Positions 37,770 through 46,796 of a DNA stretch of 64,000 bases are shown here, one piece after another (within the stretch, counting starts at the first letter, position 1; each line of letters opens with the position of its first letter). The position numbers and the translations under genes are program-made. The notes under the pieces are model-generated. The model saw nothing but the letters and a program-made list of their open reading frames with translations. It was not told the DNA's origin and did no database searches. The stretch comes from Siphonodentalium dalli (Eukaryota > Mollusca > Scaphopoda > Gadilida > Siphonodentaliidae), in assembly GCA_032622095.1 (NCBI GenBank), contig CP136066.1:11555784-11619783 (forward strand), written 5' to 3'.

Positions 37770-39985
37770 CACTATTATTTATACAATGCAGATAATTTAC
37801 TTAATAAAATTGATGAACTAACAATAATAGTCAACACCGTTATGCCAGCAGCAGTTTGTGTCACAGAATGTCTCCCAAAATACAGTAAAACCAAAGTACA
37901 ACCAGGCGAATTACAAATCCCAGGTTACGATTGTATGACGCGAGGAGTCCTGATATACACACACAATTCATTAAAAGCTAAACCTTGTGATAATATGATG
38001 AAACACTCATTTGTGGAATCAGTTTGGTGTCAATGGAAAACACCTGAAAATGAATCTGTTCTTCTTGGATGTGTTTATCGGAGCCCAAATTCAGATGCCG
38101 AAATCAAACTCAAACATTTAATTATCAATGGCGATTTCAACTTTCCAGATATTTCGTGGATTCACAGTGATTGTAGCAAAGAGGAGGACAAACAATTTAT
38201 GGACACAGTACATGAATCCTTGCTACTCCACCAATTAGTGACAAAACCGACAAGACATTGAGAAAATCAGGCTGAAAATATTCTTGATTTGGTGTTCACC
38301 AACAACACAGACTTAATAAGTGAAATTATACACGAATCGGCGATAGGTAAAAGTGACCACGATGTCCTCGAAATCGTTGTTCATCCATGTTTAATCTTTC
38401 CACCAGATACTAAACAAACCAGACGTCTTCAGTTCGACAAGGCCAACTACGATAATATACGCAAACGGATAGAGGATACTGAATGGGGCGTGATATTAGA
38501 GCGGGACTGCAAGGCACCTTGGGATGTTTTCTACACGATTATAAATGAACTTATAGCTGCCAACGTGCCGATGTGTAAATCGACTGGTTGCACACAAAAG
38601 AAATCAACCACATGGACATCCACAGATACTATAAGTTCAGTTAGATACAAAAGGAAGTTATATAAACGATATAAAAAGACCAAGACACGACTAGATTATG
38701 AAGCATACAAAATAGCCAGAACTTCAACAAATAAGTGTATAAAAGACGACAAAATAAAATACGAAAGGCAACTATCGCGAGATTGCAGTAAAAACCCGAA
38801 AGCATTATGGGGGTACGTCAAATGTCGGACAAACTCAAGCAAGGAATCAGAGATTTGAAGTGTAATAAGACGGGGACCCTGGCGAAAACAGATGAACAAA
38901 AGGCGGACGTTTTGAACAACTTTTTCGCGAGTGTATTTAACGAAGAGAATTTTAAAAACATCCCAGAAACTCCTGATGTAAATAAAGGAACGTACCTGTC
39001 CGAAATCATTGTAACTCTGAAGGCAGTTGAAAACAAGCTTTACGAAATGAACGCTTCAAAAAGTTCTGGTCCAGATGAAATTCCTACTAGATTCTTAAAG
39101 GAATTGGCCAAACCACTTAGCTTCCCGCTTAGCACACTTTTTAATAAATCAATATGCGAAGGAGTACTGCCAGACATTTGGAATCAAGCTTCAGTTGTAT
39201 CGCTCTACAAAAAGGGATCGTTGCAGATGACACGAAAATAATTGGAAATCCAAATACGCAGATGTTACAAAACCACATCGACGAAGCATGTGAGTGGTAG
39301 CGAAAATGGCAACTCTATTTTAATTCATCGAAAATAAATGTTGTCCATTTCGGCCACAATAATCCACAAATGTCCTACTACATTTGGTGAGGACGATATT
39401 AGAATACGGCGATAACGTATGTTCTCCACATCTCATCGGACAATCTCAAAAGCTTGAGCGTGTCCAAAGAAGGGCAACGCGCCTTGTGTGTAGTTACAGA
39501 ATGCACGAATATGAAGACAGAATGGTATTTCTAAATCTACCATCCCTTAAATACAGAAGACTAAGAAGTGATCTCATAGAAACCTACAAATATTTACGCA
39601 GTCAATATAATTCCATCCCGGATCAGTTCTTTCAGAAAGCGCCATATACATCGACCAGGGGACATTCATGGAAACTAAACTTGTTCCAAAAATAAGGACA
39701 TTCGTAAGTTTTTCTTTTCGAGCAGAGTATGCGCAGAATGGAACTCGTTGCCAGAAATTGTTGTAGAAGCTCCAACACTTCTACACTTTAAAGAACAAAT
39801 CGACGTACATTTGTATCACAGGAGATATGAAACAGATTTTTAAAAATTGACTCACATTAATTTATGCTAATATAATTATATGTTGATGGGACTAAAAGTC
39901 CAAAAGGACTTGTTCCTAAATTGATGATTAATTGTATTGTATGCATATTTTATGCATTTTTATCAATTAAATATATTATAACGTA
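37770..39985 (+). pseudogene. Decayed CR1/L2-like non-LTR retrotransposon ORF2
   Basis: Plus-strand remains, in order. An apurinic-type endonuclease piece starts near 37770, with NLLNKIDEL, CVTECLPK, LLGCVYRSPNS, LIINGDFNFPDISW and TKPTRH. A linker ends in KALWGYVK. The reverse transcriptase N-terminus reads SSGPDEIPTRFLKELAKPLS and NQASVVSLYKKGS. An abrupt internal deletion at about 39220 removes the catalytic core up to ADDTKI. A second deletion at about 39386 precedes LVRTILEYGDNV, VQRRATRLV and LPSLKYRRLRSDLIETYKYL. The C-terminus is WNSLPEIVVEAPTL, with a stop near 39841. It also has an in-frame stop at about 38260 and a frameshift at about 38840. It is dead, inserted opposite to the host gene in the C-D intron. 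Confidence 0.9.
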
Positions 39986-40017
39986 CGAAGGAATTATGCT
40001 TAGAAGATGAGGCCTAA

Positions 40018-40110
40018 GCAGAATGAGGTCCCCAGAAGGTGAATTTGCTAATGCTAGCCCAACATGCGGGATAGCATCACTAAATTCACCCCTGGGGACC
40101 TCATTCTGCA
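40018..40110. mobile_element. GAGGTCCCC hairpin family, full copy
   Basis: GCAGAATGAGGTCCCCAGAA and GGTGAATTTGCTAATGCTAG mirror GCATCACTAAATTCACCCCT and GGGGACCTCATTCTGC around CCCAACATGCGGG. It sits about 30 bp past the 3' end of the non-LTR remnant. Confidence 0.85.
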
Positions 40111-40208
40111 AATGACAAACACACTATAATTATAAAGGCTTGAAAAAGTGAACAACGTCATTGGGTCCTCTTTTGATGCAGTCCTGAAATGTGCATTATA
40201 TGAGTTAC

Positions 40209-40332
40209 CTGATCACCTGTTCCCAGCAGAGGGGAGATAACTGTTGATGGTTGATTGTTGAACAACGGCATAAATGCACGGAACATCGTCCTGATCTGTG
40301 TTGTCATATTCTGTCTGTGCCGACTGTAATCA
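40209..40332 (-). CDS. Exon C: macro-like domain, central part
   Basis: Minus-strand exon of 124 bp: acceptor TTTCTTACAG before 40332, donor CAG|GTAACT after 40209. The first base completes the Thr codon begun at the end of exon B (FE|T), then 41 codons DYSRHRQNMTTQIRTMFRAF and MPLFNNQPSTVISPLLGTGDQ follow. ISPLLGTGDQ resembles the phosphate-binding loop region of macro-type ADP-ribose-binding domains (consensus strand followed by GTG). It ends in phase 0, matching exon D. No tandem repeats flank this exon, but two MITEs start 22 bp upstream of its acceptor. Confidence 0.85.
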
Positions 40333-40354
40333 CTGTAAGAAACATCAACATATC

Positions 40355-40545
40355 TTAACACTTTCATGACCGGAGCTTCCAGAAATTTTGCAAAATACAG
40401 TAATGCCCTAAATAATCGACTCCTCATCCACAGCAGAATTATGGGTAACTTTTCAGTTAAGGAGTCGATTATTTAGGGCATTAGTGTACCTGTGCCAATG
40501 CATTCTCTTATATATTTGAGTCTCCGGTAGGGAATGTGCACTAGC
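40355..40545. mobile_element. TTAA-type MITE, copy 5, interrupted
   Basis: TTAACACTTTCATGACCGGA and GCTTCCAGAAATTTTGCAAAA mark the left end. A second MITE (40396-40488) is inserted next, then CCTGTGCCAATGCATTCTCT resumes. The right terminus is lost near 40545. Confidence 0.7.
40396..40488. mobile_element. TACAGTAATGCCCTAA MITE, 93-bp copy
   Basis: TACAGTAATGCCCTAAATAA TCGACTCC and its inverse GGAGTCGATTATTTAGGGCA bound a short element, nested in the TTAA-type MITE. Confidence 0.85.
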
Positions 40546-41017
40546 TAGCCCCACCGGGCTTACGGACGGGTGTATACAGTATATATATATATTTTTAAAG
40601 TGATCAAATAGAAATTGAGAATAATCTAGCTCAAAGTGGTTATTTTTTATGAATATTAATCCAAATTGACAACATACACAGTCAGTCTTATTCATTACTT
40701 AAATGCAATGACTCTCGGTGGCGAAATCATTTGTGTTAGTTTATCGCCTATAGTTGCATCCCGAATCGAGTTGTAAATATTCAGATGCTGTTTTTATGGA
40801 GTGGTATGGTCAATTTCGTTTAAATTTTCGGCGATGTTAGTAGAATGGTACATTCCCCAGGTTGGCATACAGACCTAAGTTTATAATCTCACGGTTTCCA
40901 TCAAATCAACAATAACAAAAAATTTAATGTCAAAATTCAACAGCAATGCAGACTCAGAAAGAACATTTTTGAGTGTACGAAAAATCCAACAATCATGCCG
41001 ATCTAACTTAATTGTTC
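40546..41017. other. No gene recognised
   Basis: AT-rich intronic sequence with a short TA run at about 40578-40592. No repeat or exon identified. Confidence 0.45.
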
Positions 41018-41140
41018 TCTAATTGCCAGCAAACTCAATTCAAATGGAGAGTCCTTCGAACTACACATGACTAAGGAATTGGAAACAATGTCAAAGACAG
41101 CAGGGAGTGACTATGTTAAAGAACATATCAATAACTAGTA
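41007..41140 (+). other. Possible short terminal exon or gene fragment
   Basis: A plus-strand frame of about 38 codons ending with TAG at about 41138 reads NSNGESFELHMTKELETMS then KTAGSDYVKEHINN. Its composition looks protein-like, and an acceptor-like TTCTCTAATTGCCAG precedes it at 41014-41028. An AATAAA lies about 90 bp after the stop (about 41227). I recognise no family. It would lie in the B-C intron on the opposite strand. Retropseudogene, transposon fragment or chance are all possible. Confidence 0.25.
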
Positions 41141-41610
41141 AAAAACATTAGGCCTTCATGTGTGGAAACTTTATTTGTTATCTGTTTTGTTTTAAATGTT
41201 GTAACGCTATAGATTGATATTATGAAATAAATAATCAAAGAAAAAATATTCAATTATTTTTTATTTGAATAAATACATTCAAATGTGATCAGAAATGTGC
41301 ATTTACATTAATTCATCCTTTGAAAAGTGAAGATTAATTACATTTAACTACTTTAAAATCACTACCCACCATTTTTCAAAGGAAGAATTAGTGAAAATGT
41401 AACTTTGCTGCAATTTGTGATCTCCCTACAGAAGGAGCAGAATCTCCATGACAGATTTTTAGGCATTAAACAGGTCTGTTGTCATAGTGTCTGAGTACGC
41501 ACCAGAACAAGTCCATAATTTGTCTTTAAGGTTTCAAGACTGGTCCCTTATAGATGGAGACATTTAGAATAGAAATGGTTAAAGATGATCTATAATTGTG
41601 TCATACTTAC
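41141..41610. other. No gene recognised
   Basis: AT-rich intron just downstream of exon B. Inverted CTTTGAAAARTG-like words at about 41319 and 41374 hint at a small fold-back, not defined further. Confidence 0.4.
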
Positions 41611-41785
41611 GTTTCAAAGCAAACAAGCCTTTGAAATGGCAACTTTTCAGGTAAACGCTTCGACATCCAGCAATGAAAGTGTGTACGCATGTCCATTTCT
41701 TTTGATTCTGCTAAGTCTTTAACGTCAATGTCCAGGTTGTGATATAAGGCAGCGATTAGGGACCCGGGTGTTATGCTGTGGTCGT
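41611..41785 (-). CDS. Exon B: macro-like domain, N-terminal half
   Basis: Minus-strand exon of 175 bp: acceptor CATTTGTAG before 41785, donor GAAAC|GTAAGTATG after 41611. Two leading bases complete an Asp codon with exon A (SSYP|D), followed by 57 codons: DHSITPGSLIAALYHNLDID, VKDLAESKEMDMRTHFHCWM, SKRLPEKLPFQRLVCFE. TPGSLIAAL is placed where macro domains have the glycine-rich ligand loop and following helix. The trailing two bases join exon C. Phase agreement on both sides and a strong donor support a real exon. Its first 29 bp are the source of the adjacent 29-bp array. Confidence 0.87.
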
Positions 41786-42163
41786 CTACAAATGGTTAAA
41801 ATAAGGCAGCGATTAGGGACCCGGGTGTTATGCTGTGGTCGTTAGGGACCCGGGTGTTATGCTGTGGTCATTAGGGACCCGGGTGTTATGCTGTGGTCAT
41901 TAGGAACCCGGGTGTTATTCTGTGGTCGTTAGGAACCCGGGTGTTATGTTGTGGTTGTTAGGGACACGGGTGTTATGCTGTGGTCGTTAGGGACCCGGGT
42001 GTTATGCTGTGGTCATTAGGGACCCAGGTGTTATGCTGTGGTCGTTAGGGACCCGGGTGTTATGCTGTGGTCGTTAGGGACCGGGTGTTATGCTGTGGTC
42101 ATTAGGGACCCGGGTGTTATGCTGTGGTCGTTAGGGACCCGGGTGTTATGCTGTGGTCGTCTA
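41751..42163. repeat. 29-bp minisatellite copied from the start of exon B
   Basis: Thirteen units of TTAGGGACCCGGGTGTTATG + CTGTGGTCG, counting the one in the exon. The minus strand of each unit encodes DHSITPGSL. The first two units are separated by a copy of the acceptor region (GTCGTCTACAAATGGTTAAA), and the last unit ends with a second acceptor-like GTCGTCTATATCC. Reading from that distal acceptor meets a TAA after one unit, so the proximal acceptor is the usable one. The period is not a multiple of 3. Confidence 0.93.
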
Positions 42164-42267
42164 TATCCCCAAGATGATACATTGCATAAATGAGGATGAG
42201 GTGACTAATGGGTGAACATCACCAACTTCAACTGGGGAACTTCAATCCGATCCTAGCTCTCCCATAG

Positions 42268-42357
42268 CAGTTGAGGCCCCTAGAGGGTGAATTTGCCGAT
42301 GCTATCGCGCCTTGCAGGATAGTGTCACTAAATTCACCTTCTGGGAACCTCATTCTA
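42268..42357. mobile_element. GAGGTCCCC hairpin family, diverged copy
   Basis: TAGAGGGTGAATTTGCCGAT and GTGTCACTAAATTCACCTTC arms around GCGCCTTGCAGG. The surrounding words GGTGAACATCACCAACTTCA and AACTTCAATC match the larger repeat seen at 46080. Confidence 0.7.
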
Positions 42358-42410
42358 CTAATGATAGACACACTATAATCAGGCTTGACTGTATAGTTCA
42401 AAATTAAACG

Positions 42411-42917
42411 CAGTGTTCGCACTGGAGCGAAATATTTTGCGGCCAAAAGTTTAGCCAAATGAAAATTTTATTAGCCAAATGAAAAAAACTTTGGCCAGAT
42501 GTTTTTTGGCCAAATTTAATCCTCATTTTCTCGGCGCTTCACAATTAATGACTAAAATATTTGTTTTAAACTTTAGTTGTTACTCAGAATAAAAACATAA
42601 ATAAAACAACACAAAAACAACTTTAAAAACAATATTATACGAACATAGGTATGCGTTATATCGCACAGACACATCAATTCATGTAAAGTATAAATACAAA
42701 ATACGGCGGGATTTCACATCGAACCATATGCAAAAAGCCCGGAGAAAATCAAAGTCAGGAATTTTTCATCGTGGATTAGCTTTCCAGCTCCTTTCTTTCT
42801 GTCTCCAATTGGGGTAAAAAAAGTTTAGCCAAATGTTTAGCCAAATGAAATATTTATTAGCCAAATTCGAAAAAGATTGGCCATTGGTCAATTTGGCTAC
42901 CGTCAGCGTGAACACTG
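42411..42917. mobile_element. hAT-like MITE with TTAGCCAAAT subterminal repeats
   Basis: Termini CAGTGTTCGCACTGG and, inverted, CAGTGTTCACGCTGA bound 507 bp. The flanking 8-mers ATTAAACG and ATTATATG agree at 6 of 8. The word TTAGCCAAATGAAA or its complement recurs at least seven times near both ends, like subterminal transposase-binding repeats of hAT elements (inference). Non-coding. Confidence 0.65.
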
Positions 42918-42990
42918 ATTATATGTAACAACGGTACCAGTATTGGTACCGGAACCGTTGGTACAATTTCAATGGTACCGGTACTGAGTG

Positions 42991-43520
42991 CAGGGAAGGA
43001 TCCAGGGCTCTTTTGATACCTGTTACAGGTTTGGGCGCCCAAACTCTGGTGGCCTAAATGTCCCCAAATTGCAAGTGGATAGTTTTATTAAAGCTGAATT
43101 TTCTATATTTTGAAGGAAATCTTCTTTTATGATTCAACAACATGCAATGCTAATCATCAATATACAGTTGATATAGAGCCTTTATTTGCTTAATCAAGAG
43201 TCCAGTGAGAAATATTTTAACCCTTTCATGACTGGGGCTTCTTGAAATTTTGCAAAAATCCTGTGCCAATGCATTCTCTTATATAAATGAGAGTCTCCCA
43301 TCTAAGGAGTCTTGCATATATAAGATAATACATTGGCCTTTATCTTGACCTTGTAAGCCAGTGCATTTTCTTATGCGGGATCTTTAATGCTGCACCTAAG
43401 GGAGGGGGCGATCCCCTCCCTTACCTACCCCCATCTCGGGCATACGGCCCTCGGGATATGCCTTTGGCATATCCTGGTCCCAAAACAGGTGTCCCCAAAA
43501 AATCCCTGGATCCATCCCTG
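42991..43520. mobile_element. hAT-like MITE with exact 8-bp target duplication
   Basis: Termini CAGGGAAGGATCCAGGG and, inverted, CAGGGATGGATCCAGGG. The target duplication ACTGAGTG lies at 42983-42990 and 43521-43528. The interior has the CCTGTTACAGGTTTGGGCGC core shared with 22028-22234 and 54191-54499, and a truncated TTAA-type MITE at 43217-43395. No transposase. Confidence 0.9.
43217..43395. mobile_element. TTAA-type MITE, copy 6, truncated
   Basis: TTAACCCTTTCATGACTGGG, GCTTCTTGAAATTTTGCAAA and one diverged CCAATGCATTCTCTTATATA hairpin, nested in the hAT MITE. The right terminus is missing. Confidence 0.75.
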
Positions 43521-43751
43521 ACTGAGTGTTTAGTACCACGGAACATAGTATTAGGTGGTACTCAAATTAGTAGTCTACCTTACTCGTATTTACCCGCAGT
43601 ACTACTTTTTGCGCACATGTTGGTGCGCAAATTTAAAACTGAGCAAAAAGTAGGATGACTCCTAAGTTTATACCAAATTAGGGGATATATAAACTGAACA
43701 GATTGGAAAAAGTTACGTAAAAACAATGTTAATTTTAGACTATAGATATTT

Positions 43752-43880
43752 CCCAGAAGATGAGGCCTAAGCAGAATAAGGTCCCCAGAGGGTGAATTTG
43801 GTGATGCTAACCCACTGTGCTGGGTAGCGTCACTAAATTCAGTCTCTGGGGACCTCATTCTGCTCAGGCCTCATCTTCTC
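43752..43880. mobile_element. GAGGTCCCC hairpin family, long-arm copy
   Basis: CCCAGAAGATGAGGCCTAAG through GCAGAATAAGGTCCCCAGAG mirrors CTGGGGACCTCATTCTGCTC AGGCCTCATCTTCT. It shows that the family's inverted repeat extends beyond the core hairpin. Confidence 0.85.
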
Positions 43881-43913
43881 TGCAAAGTTTCTTTATTATC
43901 AAATTTCACTTAG

Positions 43914-43953
43914 TGTCACTAAATTCACCCTCTGGGGACCTCAGTCTGCAAAT
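43914..43953. mobile_element. GAGGTCCCC hairpin family, half copy
   Basis: GTGTCACTAAATTCACCCTC and TGGGGACCTCAGTCTGCAAA, one arm only. Confidence 0.7.
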
Positions 43954-44026
43954 TGCAGACGCATTATTTGCAGGCTAGTGCTGTAACTGTTTTTATTACA
44001 CGCTTGTTGCCAGAAGTACAGTAATG

Positions 44027-44150
44027 CCCTAAGTAATCTCGGGGAGAGCTTTCCGATGAACGGCAACTAGCCATATTTCCGACTAAATCCTGAAAAGTTA
44101 CCCATAATTCTGCTGTAGTTAAAGAGTCGATTACTTAGGGCATTGCTGTA
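44027..44150. mobile_element. TACAGTAATGCCCTAA MITE, 124-bp copy
   Basis: TACAGTAATGCCCTAAGTAA and the inverse TTACTTAGGGCATTGCTGTA bound the copy. Only one long interior arm (TCCTGAAAAGTTACCCATAA) remains. Confidence 0.85.
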
Positions 44151-44229
44151 CAGTGTTTAATATTGCTGTTCCATAATTACAAATACGTATCGAACGTATG
44201 TTCCATATGCATCTCGACGTAAAATGACG

Positions 44230-44727
44230 TACTGTACTGCCCTAAGTAAATGGTCCATCTAACTGGGGTGACACCCCAGTTTAACCGCGTTTCGTTTAAT
44301 GTTAACCGCGGGTTAAACCGTATTCCACAACTGGCTGATTGTGCGTTTAAAACATACCATTCACGGTTAAACTGGTATCTGTTTCAGCGGAACAACCATG
44401 CACATGGTATACTATGTATTGTTGTGTCGTGTTTTAGTTGCCATGACTGTTTGTCAAGTATACGGTCATACATGTACCATCCACTGACAGATCCATCACT
44501 CATGGCTAGTCTTTTCGCCATCACAATTCAAATACAGGAATGTCAGCATTTACAGTATGTGCTGTGTAACAGCAGTCAAGTGATATAACTACGGTTATCT
44601 AAACTGCAGTTAACTGAGGTGCCACCGCAGTTACTTACCCATAACTGCGGTCCGGTTACGGTTTAACCGCAGTTATAAACAGATTATAACCCCAGTTAGT
44701 GGGTCATTTACTTAGGGCATCACAGTA
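44230..44727. mobile_element. TIR element filled with AACTGCGGTTAA-like palindromes
   Basis: Ends TACTGTACTGCCCTAAGTAA and, inverted, TACTGTGATGCCCTAAGTAA, probably with a TA target, bound about 498 bp. Inside, near both ends, lie AACTGGGGTGACACCCCAGTT, TTAACCGCGTTTCG, TTAACCGCGGGTTAA, AACTGAGGTGCCACCGCAGTT, AACTGCGGTCCGG, TTTAACCGCAGTTATA and ACCCCAGTTAG. The termini resemble the TACAGTAATGCCCTAA MITEs but the interior is different. Confidence 0.8.
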
Positions 44728-44871
44728 CATAACGTTCGCCTCAACCATGAAACCGGAACTATAAAATAAAAGCATCACCACACATGACAAAACACGCCCT
44801 CTATGTGCCTAAATAAACCTTCTAAGTCTGTATTTTTAATGCACGGATTCTAGGATGCGAAGCATGTAATA

Positions 44872-45012
44872 AACACAGAACGACACGATGTGTAAATGGG
44901 TTTGTCGATACGGCACTCGTGCTGTCGCGGAAGGATAGAACTCAAGGAGAAAGCGCCTCTCGTTCTATCCTTCCGCGAAAAACCAATTTACACATCGTGT
45001 CGTTCTGTGTAT
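44872..45012. mobile_element. Fold-back element of about 140 bp
   Basis: ACACAGAACGACACGATGTG + TAAAT pairs with ATTTACACATCGTGTCGTTC + TGTGT, and CGCGGAAGGATAGAAC with GTTCTATCCTTCCGCG. The hairpin is nearly complete, with a short loop near 44950. Confidence 0.85.
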
Positions 45013-45088
45013 TTAGAAGCCAGCAAAAGGCCAGTGAAAGTCCAGGCTGCAAATCCTGAAATGGATATTTTTTGGAAATCTTCTGTGT

Positions 45089-45558
45089 TATAGGAGGGTA
45101 TCATTCCCCCCCCCCCCCCTTTTCGGTACGCGGGATTCAGGGTGTTTTGAAGCCGTACGCGGGATTCATACCCCCGAATTAACTGGTATTCGGGTTCAAG
45201 CAAAACATCTTGGACGCAGGTTTTGATGGCGCAAAGTAATATTTTGTGTTAGTTATCTGTATGAATGAGTGGGTAGAATAGCTTCTTGGCCATATTCGAC
45301 CACCATGCCATCATAAAGTAACATTAATCGTATCATAACGGCCTCATAATGCGACCGGCATCATAATGTGTCTATGTAACTTCTGCTTGTATCTGTCTGA
45401 TATTAAAACAGTCAATTTGTATGTCATTTATCGCATATTATTTCTTAACATGTATTCAGGATTCACCCCCCAAAATTAACTGGTATTCAGGACTCACCCC
45501 CCAAAATTAACTGGTATTCAGGATTCAGGGGGGAGGGGGGGTGATACCCTCTTATAGG
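45089..45558. mobile_element. TIR element with AGGATTCA-type subterminal repeats
   Basis: TATAGGAGGGTATCATTCCC and the inverse GGGGGTGATACCCTCTTATA bound about 470 bp. Near the ends are repeated GGGATTCAGG, CCCCGAATTAACTGGTATTC, and two copies of CACCCCCCAAAATTAACTGG + TATTCAGGA. The interior (45220-45440) is unremarkable and non-coding. Confidence 0.75.
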
Positions 45559-45629
45559 TATGTTTTGTATACAAAGTATTGTATACATAATATTGGGGTT
45601 CGAACCAATCATGTCCATTTAATACATAC

Positions 45630-45806
45630 CTGGGTAAGAAGAAATAATGATGAAGTCAGCTTTATCTTCATGTTTTAGCTTGGTGATGTCGCCGCACATC
45701 AACTCTATTTCACAAAGTCCAGAGAATGTGTTGACACCAATTTTACTGAGAGACCGTAAAGTCATGATGTCTCTTGTACCGGTAGTCAATAAGTTACGAT
45801 GATTCT
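45630..45806 (-). CDS. Exon A: start of macro-like domain
   Basis: Minus-strand exon ending at 45630 with donor CCCAG|GTATGT. Securely coding from about 45772: RDIMTLRSLSKIGVNTFSGL, CEIELMCGDITKLKHEDKAD, FIIISSYP. IELMCGDITKL..ADFIIIS is the opening strand, GDIT motif and second strand of a macro-type domain; the usual D-x-IVNAAN is replaced by ADFIIISSYP. The trailing base joins exon B to form Asp. The frame is open back to 45822, so the 5' limit is uncertain: 45772 or 45806 are both preceded by AAG or AG. Upstream exons were not found. Confidence 0.78.
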
Positions 45807-45865
45807 TGTAGTCAGTAAGTTACGACGATTCTTGTAGTTAGTAATGTAAAGCCATGGTGTTTCTC
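45757..45865. repeat. Four diverged copies of the exon A 5' boundary
   Basis: Plus-strand units of 26-30 bp: GTAAAGTCATGATGTCTCTT (in the exon), ATAAGTTACGATGATTCTT, GTAAGTTACGACGATTCTT and GTAAAGCCATGGTGTTTCTC, with GTAGTYAR linkers. The two middle units are nearly identical and the outer ones diverged. This is the same situation as at exons B, D and E, at smaller scale. Confidence 0.7.
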
Positions 45866-45949
45866 AGAGTCATTTAAAAATTCCCTTGAACACCTGAAAA
45901 ATGGCAAACCATATGATAGCCAATCCTTGAAATAGTGTGCCTGTCATTT

Positions 45950-46625
45950 GCAGAATGAGGTCCCCAGAGGGTGAATTTAGTGATGCTATCCCGCATAGTG
46001 GGCTAGCATCACTAAATTCACCCTCTGTGGACCTCATTTTGCTAAGGCCCTCAACTGCTATGGCAGACATAGGATAAGATTGAAGTTCCCCAGTTGAAGT
46101 TGGTGATGTTCACCCATTGGGCACCTCAATTATGAATTTTATCTTCTGCAAATTAGGGGATATAGAAACTTCCTAAAAGGGAAATGTAACTAAAAACAAT
46201 GTTAATTTAATACTATAGATACTTCCCAGAAGATGAGACCTAAGCAGAATGAGGTCTCCAGAGGGTGAATTTGGTGATGCTGTGTGGGATAGCATCACTA
46301 AATTCACCCAGCGTGCCTGTCATTTGCAGAATGAGGTCCCCAGAGGGTGAATTTAGTGACGCTATCTGGCATGGTGTGCTAGCATCACTACATTCACCCT
46401 CTGGGAACCTCACTCTGCTGAGGCATCAACTGCTATGGGCGACCTAAGATCACATTGTAGTTCCTCAGTTGAAGTTGCCTAGTGATGTTCACCCATTAGT
46501 CACCTCGATTATCAATTTATCTTCTGCAAATTAGGGGATATAGAAACTGGAAAATGGAAAAAGTAACTAAAAACAATGTTAAGATGAGACCAAAGCAGAA
46601 TGAGGTCCCCAGAGGGTGAATTTGG
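45950..46625. mobile_element. Cluster of four GAGGTCCCC hairpin copies
   Basis: Full copies at 45950-46042, 46244-46311 (turn shortened) and 46326-46418, and a half copy at 46595-46625. The intervening 46043-46243 and 46430-46590 are copies of one another (CAACTGCTATGG, AAGTTGGTGATGTTCACCCA, AATTAGGGGATATAGAAACT). The hairpin is therefore part of a longer repeated element with alternating orientation. Confidence 0.85.
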
Positions 46626-46796
46626 TATGAAGAATTTAATTGTGTGGTTTAACGTAAACTAACTAAATTTGTGTTGTTAAAGTAATTCCATTATCAAATT
46701 TCGAGGTTCAGGATGGAGGGGTGGGGGGGGGGAATATTTTTGGGGAGCAAACTTAATAAAAGCCCTTGGGGTTTACAGATACCGGTATGGCGTTTT

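Larger units (their letters stand above)
42925..43620. repeat. GGTACCGGTACC-type motif cluster split by a hAT MITE
   Basis: On the left: ACGGTACCAG, TTGGTACCGGAACCGTTGGTAC and ATGGTACCGGTACTGAG. After the inserted MITE: TAGTACCACGG, AGGTGGTACTC, AGTAGTCTACC and GCAGTACTAC. This is another interspersed cluster of self-complementary motifs, whose own outer ends I could not define. Confidence 0.6.

Noticed and set aside
37842-39695. Active retrotransposon
   Set aside because: The reverse transcriptase core is deleted and stop and frameshift mutations are present.
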